A DNA stretch of 64,000 bases from Mytilus edulis (Eukaryota; Mollusca; Bivalvia; Mytilida; Mytilidae), in NCBI RefSeq assembly GCF_963676685.1, contig NC_092352.1, positions 23,331,117-23,395,116 on the forward strand, given 5' to 3'. The notes beneath the pieces are model-generated. The model worked only from the letters and a program-made list of their open reading frames with translations, was not told where the DNA came from and made no database searches. Each line of letters begins with the position of its first letter. The first letter of the stretch is position 1. Shown here in pieces: positions 1 through 10,969 of the stretch. The position numbers and the translations under genes were made by a program.

Positions 1-870
1 GACAATCAGACAAACAAAAGTACACAAAACACAGCATAGAAAAAAAAACTGGGGGTGTTCCCAGTTGCTCCAGAAGGGTAAGCAGATCCTTCTTCACACG
101 TGGCACCCGTGAAGCATCCTTTATGCTTTCAGCCTTTATTAATTGAAATTGTTTAAAACATCTTACAAAACTACTTATTTATATAAAGTGGTCTTTACCA
201 TGTATTCAAATTCATGAAAACAACTGTACTTGCTTCATTCAAACTTTGAATAAACTCTTGCCTGACAATTTGTCAATGATATTTCCAATATCATCTTAAA
301 CCTCTAAAAGAGGGGCGAAAGTAAAGTGATAAGACCTTGGCTAAAAATATAAAGACAAACCGACAAACAACAGTACACATGACACAACATAGAAAACTAA
401 ATAATAAGCAACACGAACCCCACAAAAAACTAGGGTTGATCTCAGGTGCTCCGGAAGGGTAGGCAGATCCTGCTCCACATGTGGCACCCGTCGTGTTGCT
501 TATGTGATGACAAATCCGGTAAATAGTCTAATTCGGTAAGTCACATATATAAAGTTATATAAAGTGGTCTCATATCTTCAATTTCATGGAAACAATTGTA
601 CTTGCTTCATTCAAACTTTGAATAAAACCTTGCATGACAGTTTGTCATCGATATTTCTAATATCATCTTAAACCTCTAAAAAAAGTAAACTGATAAGGCC
701 TTGGCTAAAAATATAAAAGACAAACAGACAAATAATAGTACACAGGAAACAACATAGAAAACTTAAGACTGAGCAACACGAACCCAACCAAAAACTGAGG
801 GTGATCTCAGGTGCTCCGGAATGGTAAGAAGATCCTGCTCAACATGTGGTACCCGCCGCATAATGTAAAC
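1..870. repeat. Three tandem copies of a ~355-bp mussel-type dispersed repeat (family B)
   Basis: The block GACAAACAAAAGTACACA, then actgggggtg..CTCCAGAAGGGTAAGCAGAT, recurs at about 10, 361 and 727, separated by a shared spacer (AACTGTACTTGCTTCATTCA and on). Single copies of the same family occur elsewhere in the window. Confidence 0.8.
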
Positions 871-879
871 CAACAACTA

Positions 880-1243
880 ATAATTACATTAAAGGTATGT
901 TGCATTATAATACTTTATTCTGATTGGCTAACTGCATATCACATGTTATTCCTTAAGCAATTGCATTGCTCAATAAAACTTTTCATTCAGGATAACACGT
1001 GGTCCCACAATAAAGTGCACAGGTGAATTAAAAAAAAATATATAAAATTCGTGTTTTCATGATCATAGCTAAAAAATGTAACTATAAGTATTGAATGCTT
1101 CTTTTTGTAACTTTATAGGGTTGTAAAAGCGTTGACCGTGCGTACATTTTTAGAATGAAGCGCTTCCGCGCTTCATACAAAATGTACTTCGGTCAACGCT
1201 TTTACACCCCAATAAAGTTACAAAAAGAAGCATTCAATTCTTA
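880..1243. mobile_element. Foldback element ending in a near-perfect hairpin
   Basis: Positions 1086-1243 form a hairpin (AAGTATTGAATGCTTCTTTT against AAAAGAAGCATTCAATTCTT). The 880-1170 part recurs inverted at 17925-18230, and a diverged piece lies at 49435-49530. It starts 147 bp beyond the truncated stop of the degenerate Wnt8 last exon. Confidence 0.7.
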
Positions 1244-1389
1244 AATGAATTTACCTTTTAAACGTAAAGAATGAATTAAACTTGCCATTAAAATCTAATT
1301 AAGGTAGTGGAAATTTAGTAAGAAGAAAACAGGTAAAAAGAAAATGGAATGTGATCTGAAAATGTTTTTTGGAAGTTACTAATAATACA

Positions 1390-1683
1390 TTATCCGCATT
1401 GCTCACCTTTGATTTTGTAGATTGGTGGTACGTAAATGCTATCAGTTAAAATCTGTAAGTATGCTAATTCTTTCCTTAAAACCAATTCACGCGTTCCTCC
1501 ATAGTATTCAAACCAAAGCTGTTTGTTCCAATATTTAACATATTGTGCATGTCCATAAAGTTCTTTCAAGAAAGTTCCAATTTCACGGAAGGTAGAAACT
1601 TGTTTCCAGCATACTCTCATGGTTGCACAGCTATTATTAATACCAGGGCATACACAATCCACTTTTGCACTCCATAACACTGC
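1390..1683 (-). pseudogene. Wnt8 paralogue, truncated last exon
   Basis: Acceptor tcataag. It encodes CVCPGINNSCATMRVCWKQV and STFREIGTFLKELY, alignable to [20 protein letters not shown] and ATFREIGQFLKQRY. The stop follows GEQCG. The region to the left (to 1244) has no remnant of the C-terminal cysteine domain; a foldback repeat begins at 1243. Confidence 0.85.
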
Positions 1684-2020
1684 CTTATGAATATAAAGGA
1701 TAAACAAGATGTAGTTAAATTGTCTAAAAAATATAGCCAGCAAATTTAATGATACATGAATATACTAATATCAATTAATTTAACGAGATATTTTTTTTAT
1801 TATAGAGCTTGAGCCCCTTTATCATTATCTTGGTTTAATGTCATTATGTTAAATTTAGTTTCGTTTACTACTTATTTACAAAATTTAAAAATCTATGTCG
1901 AGATTTTTTTTGTTTGTGTTGACGTTTTTTTCAACTACGGAAACACAAAGAATTACATCAAAATAACTATTAACGCTTTCAGTCGTCGATTCAGTTTACG
2001 ATAGATATAGTTTCACTCAC

Positions 2021-2166
2021 CCGTAGCCCGACTTTATAATTATGCCGTCGCATAGCTGTATTTGCATCGTTTCCAGGGTCCAGCTTGTTTAGTAACCGCT
2101 CTGTAAACTTCATCCCGAATTTTAGGTTATCACTGCATCTTCCCCAAACCATCCCTGATTGTTCTC
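2021..2166 (-). pseudogene. Wnt8 paralogue, exon equivalent to Wnt8 exon 5
   Basis: Acceptor tctatag, donor gtgagt; phase 1 in, phase 0 out. It encodes GMVWGRCSDNLKFGMKF, matching WKWGGCSDNIKFGDEL of the intact gene. Confidence 0.85.
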
Positions 2167-2359
2167 CTATAGAAATATACTTTCTCATAGTCAAAGCTTC
2201 ATTGTGATAAAATAGAATATGTACTTCTGTTGCTCTTTGTAAAAAAGCTTTATTGTGATAAAATATAAATTAATTCTTTGGTTGCGCTGTGATGGAACCC
2301 ATACGTAATAAACAGCTGCGCCATGAGCGCATGATACGCCCGACGTCTTGTGTGGAAGT

Positions 2360-3264
2360 TTTATGCAATAATCATAAATAGTTTCTGAGGAAGTTTTAAG
2401 CAATAACCATTTATTGTTTTTGAGACACGGCGGGACATGTGAACCCCCCCCCTCCCCACCCCCACCCTGTTTTTTTTTTACAAATATCACTAAAATAAAA
2501 TTTTGAATCAAACCAAAAAGTATACAGATCTTTAAATTAGTATAACAAAGAAGTGTGTACAGTTTCAAGCAATAATCATAAATTGTTTTTGAGATACGGC
2601 GCGACATGTAAAAAAATAACCCTCCCCTTTTTTACAAAATACTCAATAACTCAAAAATAAAATTTTGAGTCATCACCAAAAAGTATACAGATCTTTAGAT
2701 TAATATAACAAAGAAGTGTGTAAAGTTTTAAGTAATAATCATAAATCGTTTTTGAGATACAGCACGACATGTAAAAAAACCCTCCCCCTTTTTTTACAAA
2801 ATACTCAATAACTCAAAAATGAAATTTTGAATCATCACCAAAAAGTATACAGATCTTTAGATTAATATAACAAATAAGTGTGTAAAGTTTTAAGCAATAA
2901 TCATAAATCGTTTTTGAGATACGGCGCGACATGTAAAAAACCCTCCCCCTTTTTTATAAAATACTCAAAAACTCAAAAATGAAATTTTGAATCATCACCA
3001 AAAAGTATACAGATATTAAAATTAATATAACTAAGAAGTGTGTAAAGTATTAAGCAATAATCAAGAAACGTTTTTGAGATACGGTGCGACATGTGAAAAA
3101 AAACACACCCCTGTTTTAGTTACAAAGTGCCGTAACTCAAAAAGTTTAAATCTTATTTTCACCAAAAAGTATACAGATCATTTGACCATCATTAGAAACA
3201 ACTATATTAAGTTTCATGAAATTTTGATAAGACGTTCTCAAGTTACGGTGCGATATGTTTACGC
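2360..3264. repeat. Satellite array, ~162-bp unit, about five copies
   Basis: The marker AAGTGTGTAAAGTTTTAAG occurs at about 2551 (variant), 2714, 2876 and 3036, spacing 160-163 bp, each followed by TTTTTGAGATACGGCGCGAC and a C/T-rich stretch, then AAAAAGTATACAGATCTTTA. Copies at the left edge are more diverged. The array lies in an intron of the degenerate Wnt8. Confidence 0.85.
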
Positions 3265-3384
3265 CGGACAGACAGAATGACGGACGGACGGACGGACGGA
3301 CAGACGGACGGACAGACAGCAGGACGGACGGACACCGGACATTTGTATACCGTAATACGTCCCGTCAAAATTTTGACGGGCGTA
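3265..3384. repeat. GGAC/GGAC-AGAC microsatellite ending in a 20-bp perfect palindrome
   Basis: (GGAC)n and GACAGAC repeats at 3265-3339, then CCCGTCAAAATTTTGACGGG at 3361-3380, a perfect palindrome. It forms the end of the satellite array at 2360-3264. Confidence 0.8.
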
Positions 3385-3439
3385 TAACAACATCAAAGTG
3401 GGTACTTTTTTAAGTTAAGATTTGGAAACACTTCAAATT

Positions 3440-3835
3440 TTACGTAAATTTTTACAGCGTAAATCTTACGATCGCCATCAAGACTCGAGTTGGTTGACCG
3501 TTCTGGAATGTCCGTGCCACATGTGTCACATAGGATATCGGATAAGCTCCAATTGTCGTAACTACCGTCCAGTACCATACCCCCAAATGTGACCTACTGA
3601 TTTCGAATTATTACCGGATTTGTATTAACATGAATAACACGACAGGTGCCAGATGCGGAGCAGGACGTGCTTATCCTACCGGATCACCTAATATCACCTC
3701 AAGTTTTTGGAAGAGTTTGTATTGCCCAGTCTTTAGTTTTTTCCGTTGTGTTTTGTGTACTGTTTCTTTTTTAGTAGCAATGACGTTGTTAGTTTATTTT
3801 TGAGTGCGAATGTCCCTTTGATATCTTTTATCTTT
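3440..3835 (-). repeat. Dispersed repeat family B, minus orientation
   Basis: Contains GAGCAGGACGTGCTTATCCT and the ACGATCGCCATCAAGACTCG end. It resembles copies at 15690-16090 and elsewhere. Confidence 0.7.
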
Positions 3836-3855
3836 TTTCTTTACAACTATCTTAC

Positions 3856-3978
3856 TTCGATCCCGTTTTGTATGATCACATGTACATAATGTCTGATCCT
3901 CTGACCTACAATACTTCGTTACGGCATACATTAGTCCAGCTGCCGTGAGTGCTTGGACAAAGGACGCCTCTCTTTTAG
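3856..3978 (-). pseudogene. Wnt8 paralogue, exon equivalent to Wnt8 exon 4, acceptor broken
   Basis: Encodes REASFVQALTAAGLMYAVTK, then YCRSEDQTLCTCDH, against REAAFVQSINAAGIMHVVTQ in the intact gene. Donor gtaaga is in the right phase. The base pair before the exon is AA, not AG. The nearest AG, at 3973-3974, would shift the frame. Confidence 0.85.
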
Positions 3979-4879
3979 TTGTAATAAAAACGTATTGAAA
4001 ACAATAAACACGCGTCTAGAGTATAAATCATAAGCCTGGTAGCATTGTTTTTCTCTTTTCTTATTTGAGCAGGTCCGGCTTAAAATGTTGGTGTACATGT
4101 TAGTGTTCCAATGAAGTTGTGTTTTATACCTGGATCAATATATCTAGAAAACATTATTATCACACATATAGGTATATAACTTAAATATATGAGAACATTA
4201 CATTCAGGAAACGGTACTCCGCCTCCCTCCTCCAACGAAAAGTTGTCAACAACAAAATCAAACAACCCGTCAATCAATCATTCAAGGTTTAGGTTTAGCT
4301 CAAAATCATGACACATTTTTTTGGGAACAACAATCCTCGTAAGCACACGGTATGCAGATATCACTAGAACACCATTGAATGTTTCAGATGGTACCTGAAC
4401 CTTCAGAATATGAATATGATTAAAGAAAAAACAGATATTTGAATATATACTCAATAATTCAATATTTTGAGAAAGAGAGTCCATCTATAATAAAATCTTT
4501 TATTTGTTTTACATTAATGACAAAGTAAGCCAACAAGATGAAACTAAACGAAATTTAAAGATCAACATTCGGTCCGAAATTGTTGACAGGACAGTAACAG
4601 TTAAATAATAAAAGTGTCTATACAGTTTTTTATTATATTTTGCAACATTAAACATGTATTTATTACCACACGTTTCAAGGAAAAAATCTTTTCGTGTTTT
4701 GTGTACAAAATGTTTAAATTTTAAACAACAGTTTAACAACTGAAAATTTTAATAATAAAAGACCAATAAACAGCAAAACATTACATCATTTAGGTTTCCC
4801 TCGGTAATTTACTTGCTCCGTTTCAATTTATGATACGCTTGCTTTTTAGTCCGGCGGCTACAGGCATATTTCAGACGAA

Positions 4880-7800
4880 TTGTGCACATCCTGCTACAAG
4901 CATGAAATTTGGCATAGACCTTCCTCAATTATTACTCTTTTATATCAGATAAGAAGGCATTTGAAAAAAATGTCTCACTTCCGGTAAAATCCACAATGGC
5001 GAACATCATACTTAAATCAGCCCTATATCGAAGGCTAGTATGTGAAAATGTGTGATAATCATGCTACTAACATAATATTTAGTACCAACCTTTGTTGTAT
5101 ACTACTTTTGAATATATGATATAGATAAGATGTCTTTAAAAACCCCACTTCCGGTAAAATCCAACATGGCGGATATAGCACTAGAATAAGCTTATTTTTA
5201 GGGCGGGTAATTGAAAAATGTTTTAATGTATTGCTACTATCATTACATTGTGCAGGAACCTTTTTGTTGGTGCTTCTCATGCATACAATGTATAGACATA
5301 TCTCTTTAAAAGCCTTATTTCCTGTAATATCCAAAATGGCGGACATAGAAATATCCATAATATGGTGTAAATTTCAAAAATGAGTCCTCAATCCATATCT
5401 TTGAATTAGAGTTTTGGATGGATTGGTTCAAACAAAATAAAATTACTGAAGTAAAAATGTACTAATACATTTTTCAAATTACTACTATTTGGCTAAAAAC
5501 TCATGTTCATTCACAGTCACCACCACATGCAAACAAAGCAGTGCACGGGAGAGACGATTTTCGACATTAACAACGACCGCAACATCCTCTGTATCTGTAT
5601 CTGTATGAATAGGTTGTCAATACTAATTCTGGCTTTAATATAACGAGCGCCGCCGAATTATTGACGAGGCATAAGAGCATATTTGACGCTCTCTATGCTT
5701 GATGCGCGCACTACAGTGTCGTCTAGCTGATTAGACAAAAATGAGTTTCAGTATTGTGGTGTTTTGCTTAGTGGAATGTCAAAACACTTAGAGTGATTCT
5801 TTACTTGCTGTTCCACAATATTTGTTGCGTGGTAGTCTTCGAACTTCCTGGCAGTAATATTTCTCTTAGGACGTGCTTTTTTTGAGAAATTTGACTGGTT
5901 CAATAGCGGGAATCAGCCCTAAACCAATTTGTACATAAATATCAACACTTCTAGCTTGTTCGTCTTGCAATTGTCTTGAGGTCTTGTAGTTCCAGTTGGG
6001 CAAGCATATTGAGGACACACCCATCGTCTCTTTACTTGTAATCTATGGTGATAAATATTGCCGCTTGACGTTGTATCCTTTCAAGCTTGTTCATGTTTGT
6101 TACCGTGTAGGGGTCCTACATTATGGCTCAACATTCCATCGTTGATCAACGAGCGAGATGTAAGCTGTTTTTTTGTAATCTTGTGAGCAGTATTTCAAGT
6201 TTCTTCTTTGAAAGCCTAGTGTTGAATTTGCTTTCTTTGCCACGTTTTATATTTTGGTGATTCATTTGAGGTCTTCCGAAAATTGTAGGCCTAGGTACAG
6301 GTTATGCTTGACTCTTTGTAGTATGTGTCCATTAAATTGTAGATTTTATGGCTTTTGTTTCTGATTCTTAAGGTGTAGCATTTTTTGACATTGAACCAGT
6401 ACATCCACAAAGTACAAGCTTCTGACAAAATGATGAGGCCGTAGAAAGAGTTACTTAAAAGTTATCTTCTTTGTCCCTTCGTCATTCATTAGCGCCTGAG
6501 CTAGGTAGCATATAAGCCAATTCCAAGCTCGTTCCCCTAAACACCTGCCTTAGGATATTGCACGTTTTACATGCTGGAAAAATTTAAGCCAAGTTGAGGG
6601 TAAACCCTCAATTATTCTTCCCTTTTGCGCAAATAGTTATTTTCTTGATTCGTTAACCATGTTAACCCCATCTGATAAGTCTGTGTGATCTTAAAGTTAA
6701 ACCACTGTGATTTAGACTGATCAATCATCATTCCTTATGTTAAAGTCTTCACATCTTCAAATGCCATCAATGTCTCCCACGCCGTCTTTTTTTCCTTTTC
6801 AATCATTCAGAGAACCATATCACAACTGTTAAAGACATGGATCACAATAAGTGTGTGTAATCACTCATTGCCAGGTGCATTTGAAAGGTCATTGATATGT
6901 ATTTATCCAAAGCTTTTTGCCCTTTCAAATACAATCCATAGTTCGTCTACCCCTGTCACGGAATAGCGAAACTGTAATGACAGCATCATCAGTAACGACT
7001 ATTCGAATCATGACTCGTGCAATTTCGTGTTTCATTCCATCAGACACATGCACCATGATTCTTTTACCAGCCTCTTAATGTGAGCATGGTGATAAACTTG
7101 AAATACAACTCGAGGTAGATAAGATAGAATATCCTGTGCATTTGTTTTAAGAAGCAAGAGCTTAATTTAAGGGAAAGGGAATACACAGACGAATCCAGAG
7201 TAAAATAAGATAACGACAATAAGAAAGAACTTTTAAGTTTTCATTTGCAACACCTTGCTCAATAGATGTTAAGGAAAAGGTAGTTGTAGCAACAATAGCT
7301 CAGGATGTTCACGTGAATCAAGATGCATGTATCTGATGCAGTGAAACACAAAATTAACTGCTTCATGACTCAATCAGTCGATACTGATGTTGCTGTCATT
7401 GCTGTTTGCTTTTCGGTGACATAGGGGCAGACAAACATTAGCTTGCATTTTGATGTGGGAAAAGCTTCAGATATAATATCTATCCATGACCTTTCAAATA
7501 CACTAGGCATTGAGAGATTACACGTTTGCTGAAAAAGGAACTGCGTTAGTGACATGGATGGTGTTTAAAGATGTGACATTTAGAATGATGATTGATCAGC
7601 CAGCATCACCAGATATGTATTTGACAATGACATTGATAGAACGGTACGTCTTTTGTTGTAAGATTGAACAAACTTATCAGTTGGGGTTAACGAAGCAAGA
7701 AAAATGTGTTTTTGGAAAAGGAAATACCTATTGAGGCTCTTACCACGACTCGGTCTAGTCTTTTTCAGCAAGTAAAACGTGCAATATATCATGGCGGGTG

Positions 7801-8760
7801 CGAATGAGTAACAAGATAACTGGTCCATTGCTTATGAATGGCGAAGGGAAAAATATGATCCATGGGAAACCTTTTTGACAACTCTTTGTGAGGCCATTTT
7901 ATCAGGAGCTTGTACGTTATAGATGTAAGAAACTATACCACGATATATGTAAATTTGGAAAATAAGGTCTCCGATTGTGAATAAACATTTATTTGCGACC
8001 ATAAGTAAGTCATTCTAAAGATGTTTAAGAACTTTATTAATTTTCTTTTGTTTTAATCAATCTGTCCAAAACTCTATATCAAAGATATGGATTGAGGACT
8101 CATCTTTGTAAGTTACGCCATATTGTTTTTTTTTACCGGAAGTGTTAACTTTGTATTTAAACATATAAAGCTGAATAGAATTAGTGGTTTTGAGGATGAC
8201 TTAAAGCCAAAAGTTTAATGACCAGCTTAAAAAACATTTTATTTACATTTAAAAAAAGTTAAATATTAAAATGAAAAAGTATCAATATTTCTTTGTCCGC
8301 CATATAGGATATCACCGGAAGTAAGGGTTTTATAGACATATATCTTATACATTGTATCCATGAGAAGCACTAAAGAAAGATTCCTACACAATATAATGAT
8401 AGTAGCAATATTTTAAAACACATTTCAATAACCCTCCCTAAAAATAAGCTTATTTTAGTACAATGTCCACTATGTTGTATTTTACCGGAAGAAGGGTTTT
8501 AAAGACATCTAATCTATATCATATATCGAAAAGTAGTACATAACAAAGGTGTGTACCAAATATTATGATAGTAGCATGTTAATAACACCTTTTCACATAC
8601 TAGTCTTTTATATTGGGCTAATTTATATATGATGTCCGCCATTTTGGATTTTACCGGAAGTGAGACATTTTTTATCAAATGCCTCTCTATCTTAAATAAA
8701 AGATAAATAGTTGAGGATGGTCTATGCCAAATTTCATGCTTGTAGCAGGATGTGCACATT
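4880..8760. mobile_element. Large palindromic element with tandem-unit arms, split by a LINE fragment
   Basis: Left arm about 4880-7085 and right arm about 7330-8760 are inverted copies. Examples: the 4885-4920 text recurs inverted at 8714-8757; GAGTCCTCAATCCATATCTT at 5381-5400 recurs inverted at 8080-8103; GTACAAGCT at 6411 recurs inverted near 7912; GATATTGCACGTTTTAC recurs inverted near 7783. The outer arms are built from diverged ~170-bp units, each with CTTCCGGTAAAATCC next to CAAAATGGCGGACAT (three on the left, four on the right). The left arm is longer by roughly the length of the LINE fragment at 5583-6405. It lies in an intron of the degenerate Wnt8. No intact transposase frame is seen. 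Confidence 0.7.
5583..6405 (-). mobile_element. Decayed 5'-truncated non-LTR retrotransposon (reverse transcriptase C-terminal part)
   Basis: Reading the minus strand across frameshifts and stops gives LINE landmarks in order: WMYWFNVKKCYTLRIRNKSH; then SEDLKWITKI; KKANSTLGFQRRNL; KKTAYISLV; DPYTVTNMNKLERIQRQAAI; VLNMLAQLELQDLKTIARR; GLIPAIEPVKF; ARPKRNITARKFEDYHATNI. These match the C-terminal reverse-transcriptase region of CR1/Jockey-like LINEs common in bivalves. The 5' part (including the catalytic YxDD box) is absent. The 3' side ends near an (ATACAG)3 run (5585-5602, minus), as such LINEs often end in short tandem repeats. Confidence 0.75.
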
Positions 8761-8892
8761 TTTCTCCTTTTAGCTGTTGGCATAATTGAACACCAAATCT
8801 TATTTTGCTTTACAAAAAAGTTCACAGTGTTTTATACAGTTCGATACGCATTGTTTATTTTAGGTTTGAATTTTGTATGAGATTTGTAACAT

Positions 8893-9312
8893 ACAATAAA
8901 ATTGAGAATGAAAATGGGGAATGTGCCAAAGAGACAACAACCCGACCATAGAAAAAAACAACAGCAGAAGGTCACCAACAGGTCTTCAATGTAGCGAGAA
9001 ATTCCCGCACCCGGAGGCGTCCTTCAACTGGCCCCTAAACAAATATATACTAGTTCAGTGATAATGAACGCCATACTAATTTCCAAATTGTATACAAGAA
9101 ACTAAAATTAAAATAATACAAGACTAACAAAGGCCAGAGGCTCCTGACTTGGGACAGGCGCAAAAATGCGGCGGGGTTAAACATGTTTGTGAGATCTCAA
9201 CCCTCCCCCTATACCTCTAGCCAATGTAGAAAAGTAAACGCATAACAATACGCAAATTAAAATTCAGTTCAAGAGTAGTCCGAGTCTGATGTCAGAAGAT
9301 GTAACCAAAGAA
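8893..9312. repeat. Left arm of a 420-bp inverted repeat pair (family C)
   Basis: Contains GACTTGGGACAGGCGCAAAA and ATGCGGCGGGGTTAAACATG. Its inverse lies at 10970-11385. The arms bracket the two 5'-most exons of the degenerate Wnt8. Confidence 0.8.
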
Positions 9313-9534
9313 AAGAAACAAAATGACAATAATACATAAATAACAACAGACAACTAGCAGTTAACTGACATGCCAGCTCCAGACTTCAATTAAACTGACT
9401 GAAAGATTCTTTGTTACATATTTGTTTGCTTTTTAGTCATTAAGATTATTACACAACGTCGACTGTTGTACCCCTATTTTTATCAATGTTAACCTATTAT
9501 GTCTTTTTGTTTTGTTCACGAATCATTGTCGATA

Positions 9535-9835
9535 TAATGAAATATGTTGCAACTGTCATACAAGTGATAGGTGGTAGCTATACAACCAGGTTAAACCCAC
9601 CACTTTCTAAATGAATTTAAAATGCCTGTACCAAGTAAGGAGTATGAAAGTTGTCACTGATGAGTCTTATGTAGACGAAACACGCGTCTGGCCTACTAAA
9701 TTATAATCCCGACACCTTTGATAACTAGTTATCAATTCGTTTGATGTATTTGAGCTTTTGATTTTGCCATTTGAAAAGGGACTTTCCGTTTTTAATTTTC
9801 CTCGGAGTATTTTTGTTATTTTACTTTTTTACATT
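9535..9835 (+). repeat. Dispersed repeat family D with an embedded TATGTAGACGAAACACGCGT segment
   Basis: Starts at CAACTGTCATACAAGTGATA and ends at GGGACTTTCCGTTTTTAATT..TTTTACTTTTTT. Related copies are at 11395-11570, 11640-11850, 39975-40200 and 53255-53462, and an inverted piece at 13270-13345. Confidence 0.75.
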
Positions 9836-9849
9836 TTTGTTTAACTCAC

Positions 9850-9976
9850 AATCATTTTTGTCGAGCAATGCTATAACTACTGGGCAATTCCAGGTATTGA
9901 ATTCGAACTGATTTTGACATTCCTCTTGTGCTATTGAAGTTTCGTTGGATATGACATACAAAGTTTCTCCGTGAAT
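9850..9976 (-). pseudogene. Wnt8 paralogue, exon equivalent to Wnt8 exon 3
   Basis: Acceptor ttttacag and donor gtgagt; 127 bp like its intact partner. It encodes SIAQEECQNQFEFNTWNCP. Frame open. Confidence 0.85.
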
Positions 9977-10519
9977 CTGTAAAAAACGAAACACATATTG
10001 TGATGAAATTAACGACTTATATGCAATGCGCAGAATAAATATTAAATTCAAGAAACCGTGTGTTCTCCGAGCTTAAAAATATATTTTTTCATAAAATTTA
10101 TCGCACGAACAACAAGCTGAAATACATTGTTGTTCTTTAACAACAAGCTGAAATGTTGTTCTTTATCTCTAGTATTCTAAACGACTTTCCTTTTTAATTA
10201 CTTTTCTTGAAAATTGGATTCTTGCGAATTCTCATATCTGCAAGCGATCATCACTGACATGAAACAAACATGCACACATGGTACATCAATTTTACGATGA
10301 AATATTAAATAAACAGCATAATAAATAAGTAATGATAAGCTTCGAACAAGAAAATTTAAACGCCTTCTTTAAAATTATTGTTAAAAAGAACATCTTTAAA
10401 ATAATTATAGAAAAAGAAATCTTTTTAATCTACTTTCAAAGTTCATGTTGTTCTATGAAAAAAATCCATTTATGCCGGATAATTAAGATGCAAAAAAACG
10501 AAAGAAAAATAGACCATAC

Positions 10520-10619
10520 CGAATGTTGGTTGAGAAAATCGATGAAATCCGCATTCTCATTATAGTTATTGAAAACCTGTCCTCCTTTATTAGACCTCTT
10601 CGAAATTTCACTCTGGGAT
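10520..10619 (-). pseudogene. Wnt8 paralogue, exon equivalent to Wnt8 exon 2
   Basis: Acceptor agctgcag and donor gtatgg; phase 2 in, phase 0 out, exactly as in the intact gene. It encodes SQSEISKRSNKGG, ending DFLNQHS. The GPK motif is not kept, so recognition rests on phase, order and acceptor context. Confidence 0.6.
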
Positions 10620-10969
10620 CTGCAGCTAAAAAGAAAAGTCTATGCACTCTTCTTAATTTTTTTCAATAAATCTTAGTTTATTGTATTGTTAAATGATATT
10701 TTTCACAGAATTATCCTACATTTACATTCATAAATATAAACTGCAATAGATCATCGACTTATAATTAAAAAAAGTAGTTTAATTGTAGACATAAGCATAA
10801 ATCATTGAACCCAATATTAAACCCAAGGAATCAGATTTTTTCCTTAGGAAAATAAAATGACCATCGTAGCAAAATGTCCCTGCAGCTTGCAATATTTCAA
10901 TAAGATCAAATACAGACTGCAGAAATACTGCTACAAACGTCCCAACTATTCGAGTAAAACAAATTTATT

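Larger units (their letters stand above)
1390..10619 (-). pseudogene. Degenerate Wnt8 paralogue with conserved exon structure
   Basis: Five exons match the intact Wnt8 gene in order, strand and intron phase: 10520-10619, 9850-9976, 3856-3978, 2021-2166, 1390-1683. Sizes are close (100/91, 127/127, 123/126, 146/143 bp), so it arose by DNA duplication, not retroposition. Each exon is open. Damage is clear. The acceptor of exon 3856-3978 reads CAA where the intact copy has CAG. The CHG-x-SG acylation motif has become CPGINNSC, losing the lipidated serine. The last exon stops at GEQCG (stop 1390-1392), losing about 60 residues and most C-terminal cysteines. No signal-peptide exon was found upstream of 10619. 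Conserved blocks such as AQEECQNQF, WNCP, REASFVQALTAAG and WGRCSDNLKFG prove kinship. It could still be transcribed or encode a truncated product, but normal Wnt function is unlikely. Confidence 0.85.

Noticed and set aside
811-1026. 71-aa plus-strand open frame
   Set aside because: Spans the junction of a tandem repeat and a foldback element.
3393-3578. Minus-strand open frame with cysteines, at first read as another Wnt exon
   Set aside because: It falls in a family B dispersed repeat that recurs at 15690-16090 and elsewhere, with no Wnt motif.
7510-7828. Overlapping open frames on both strands
   Set aside because: They lie in the inner arm of the large palindrome and its inverse; overlapping coding on both strands without motifs is not credible.
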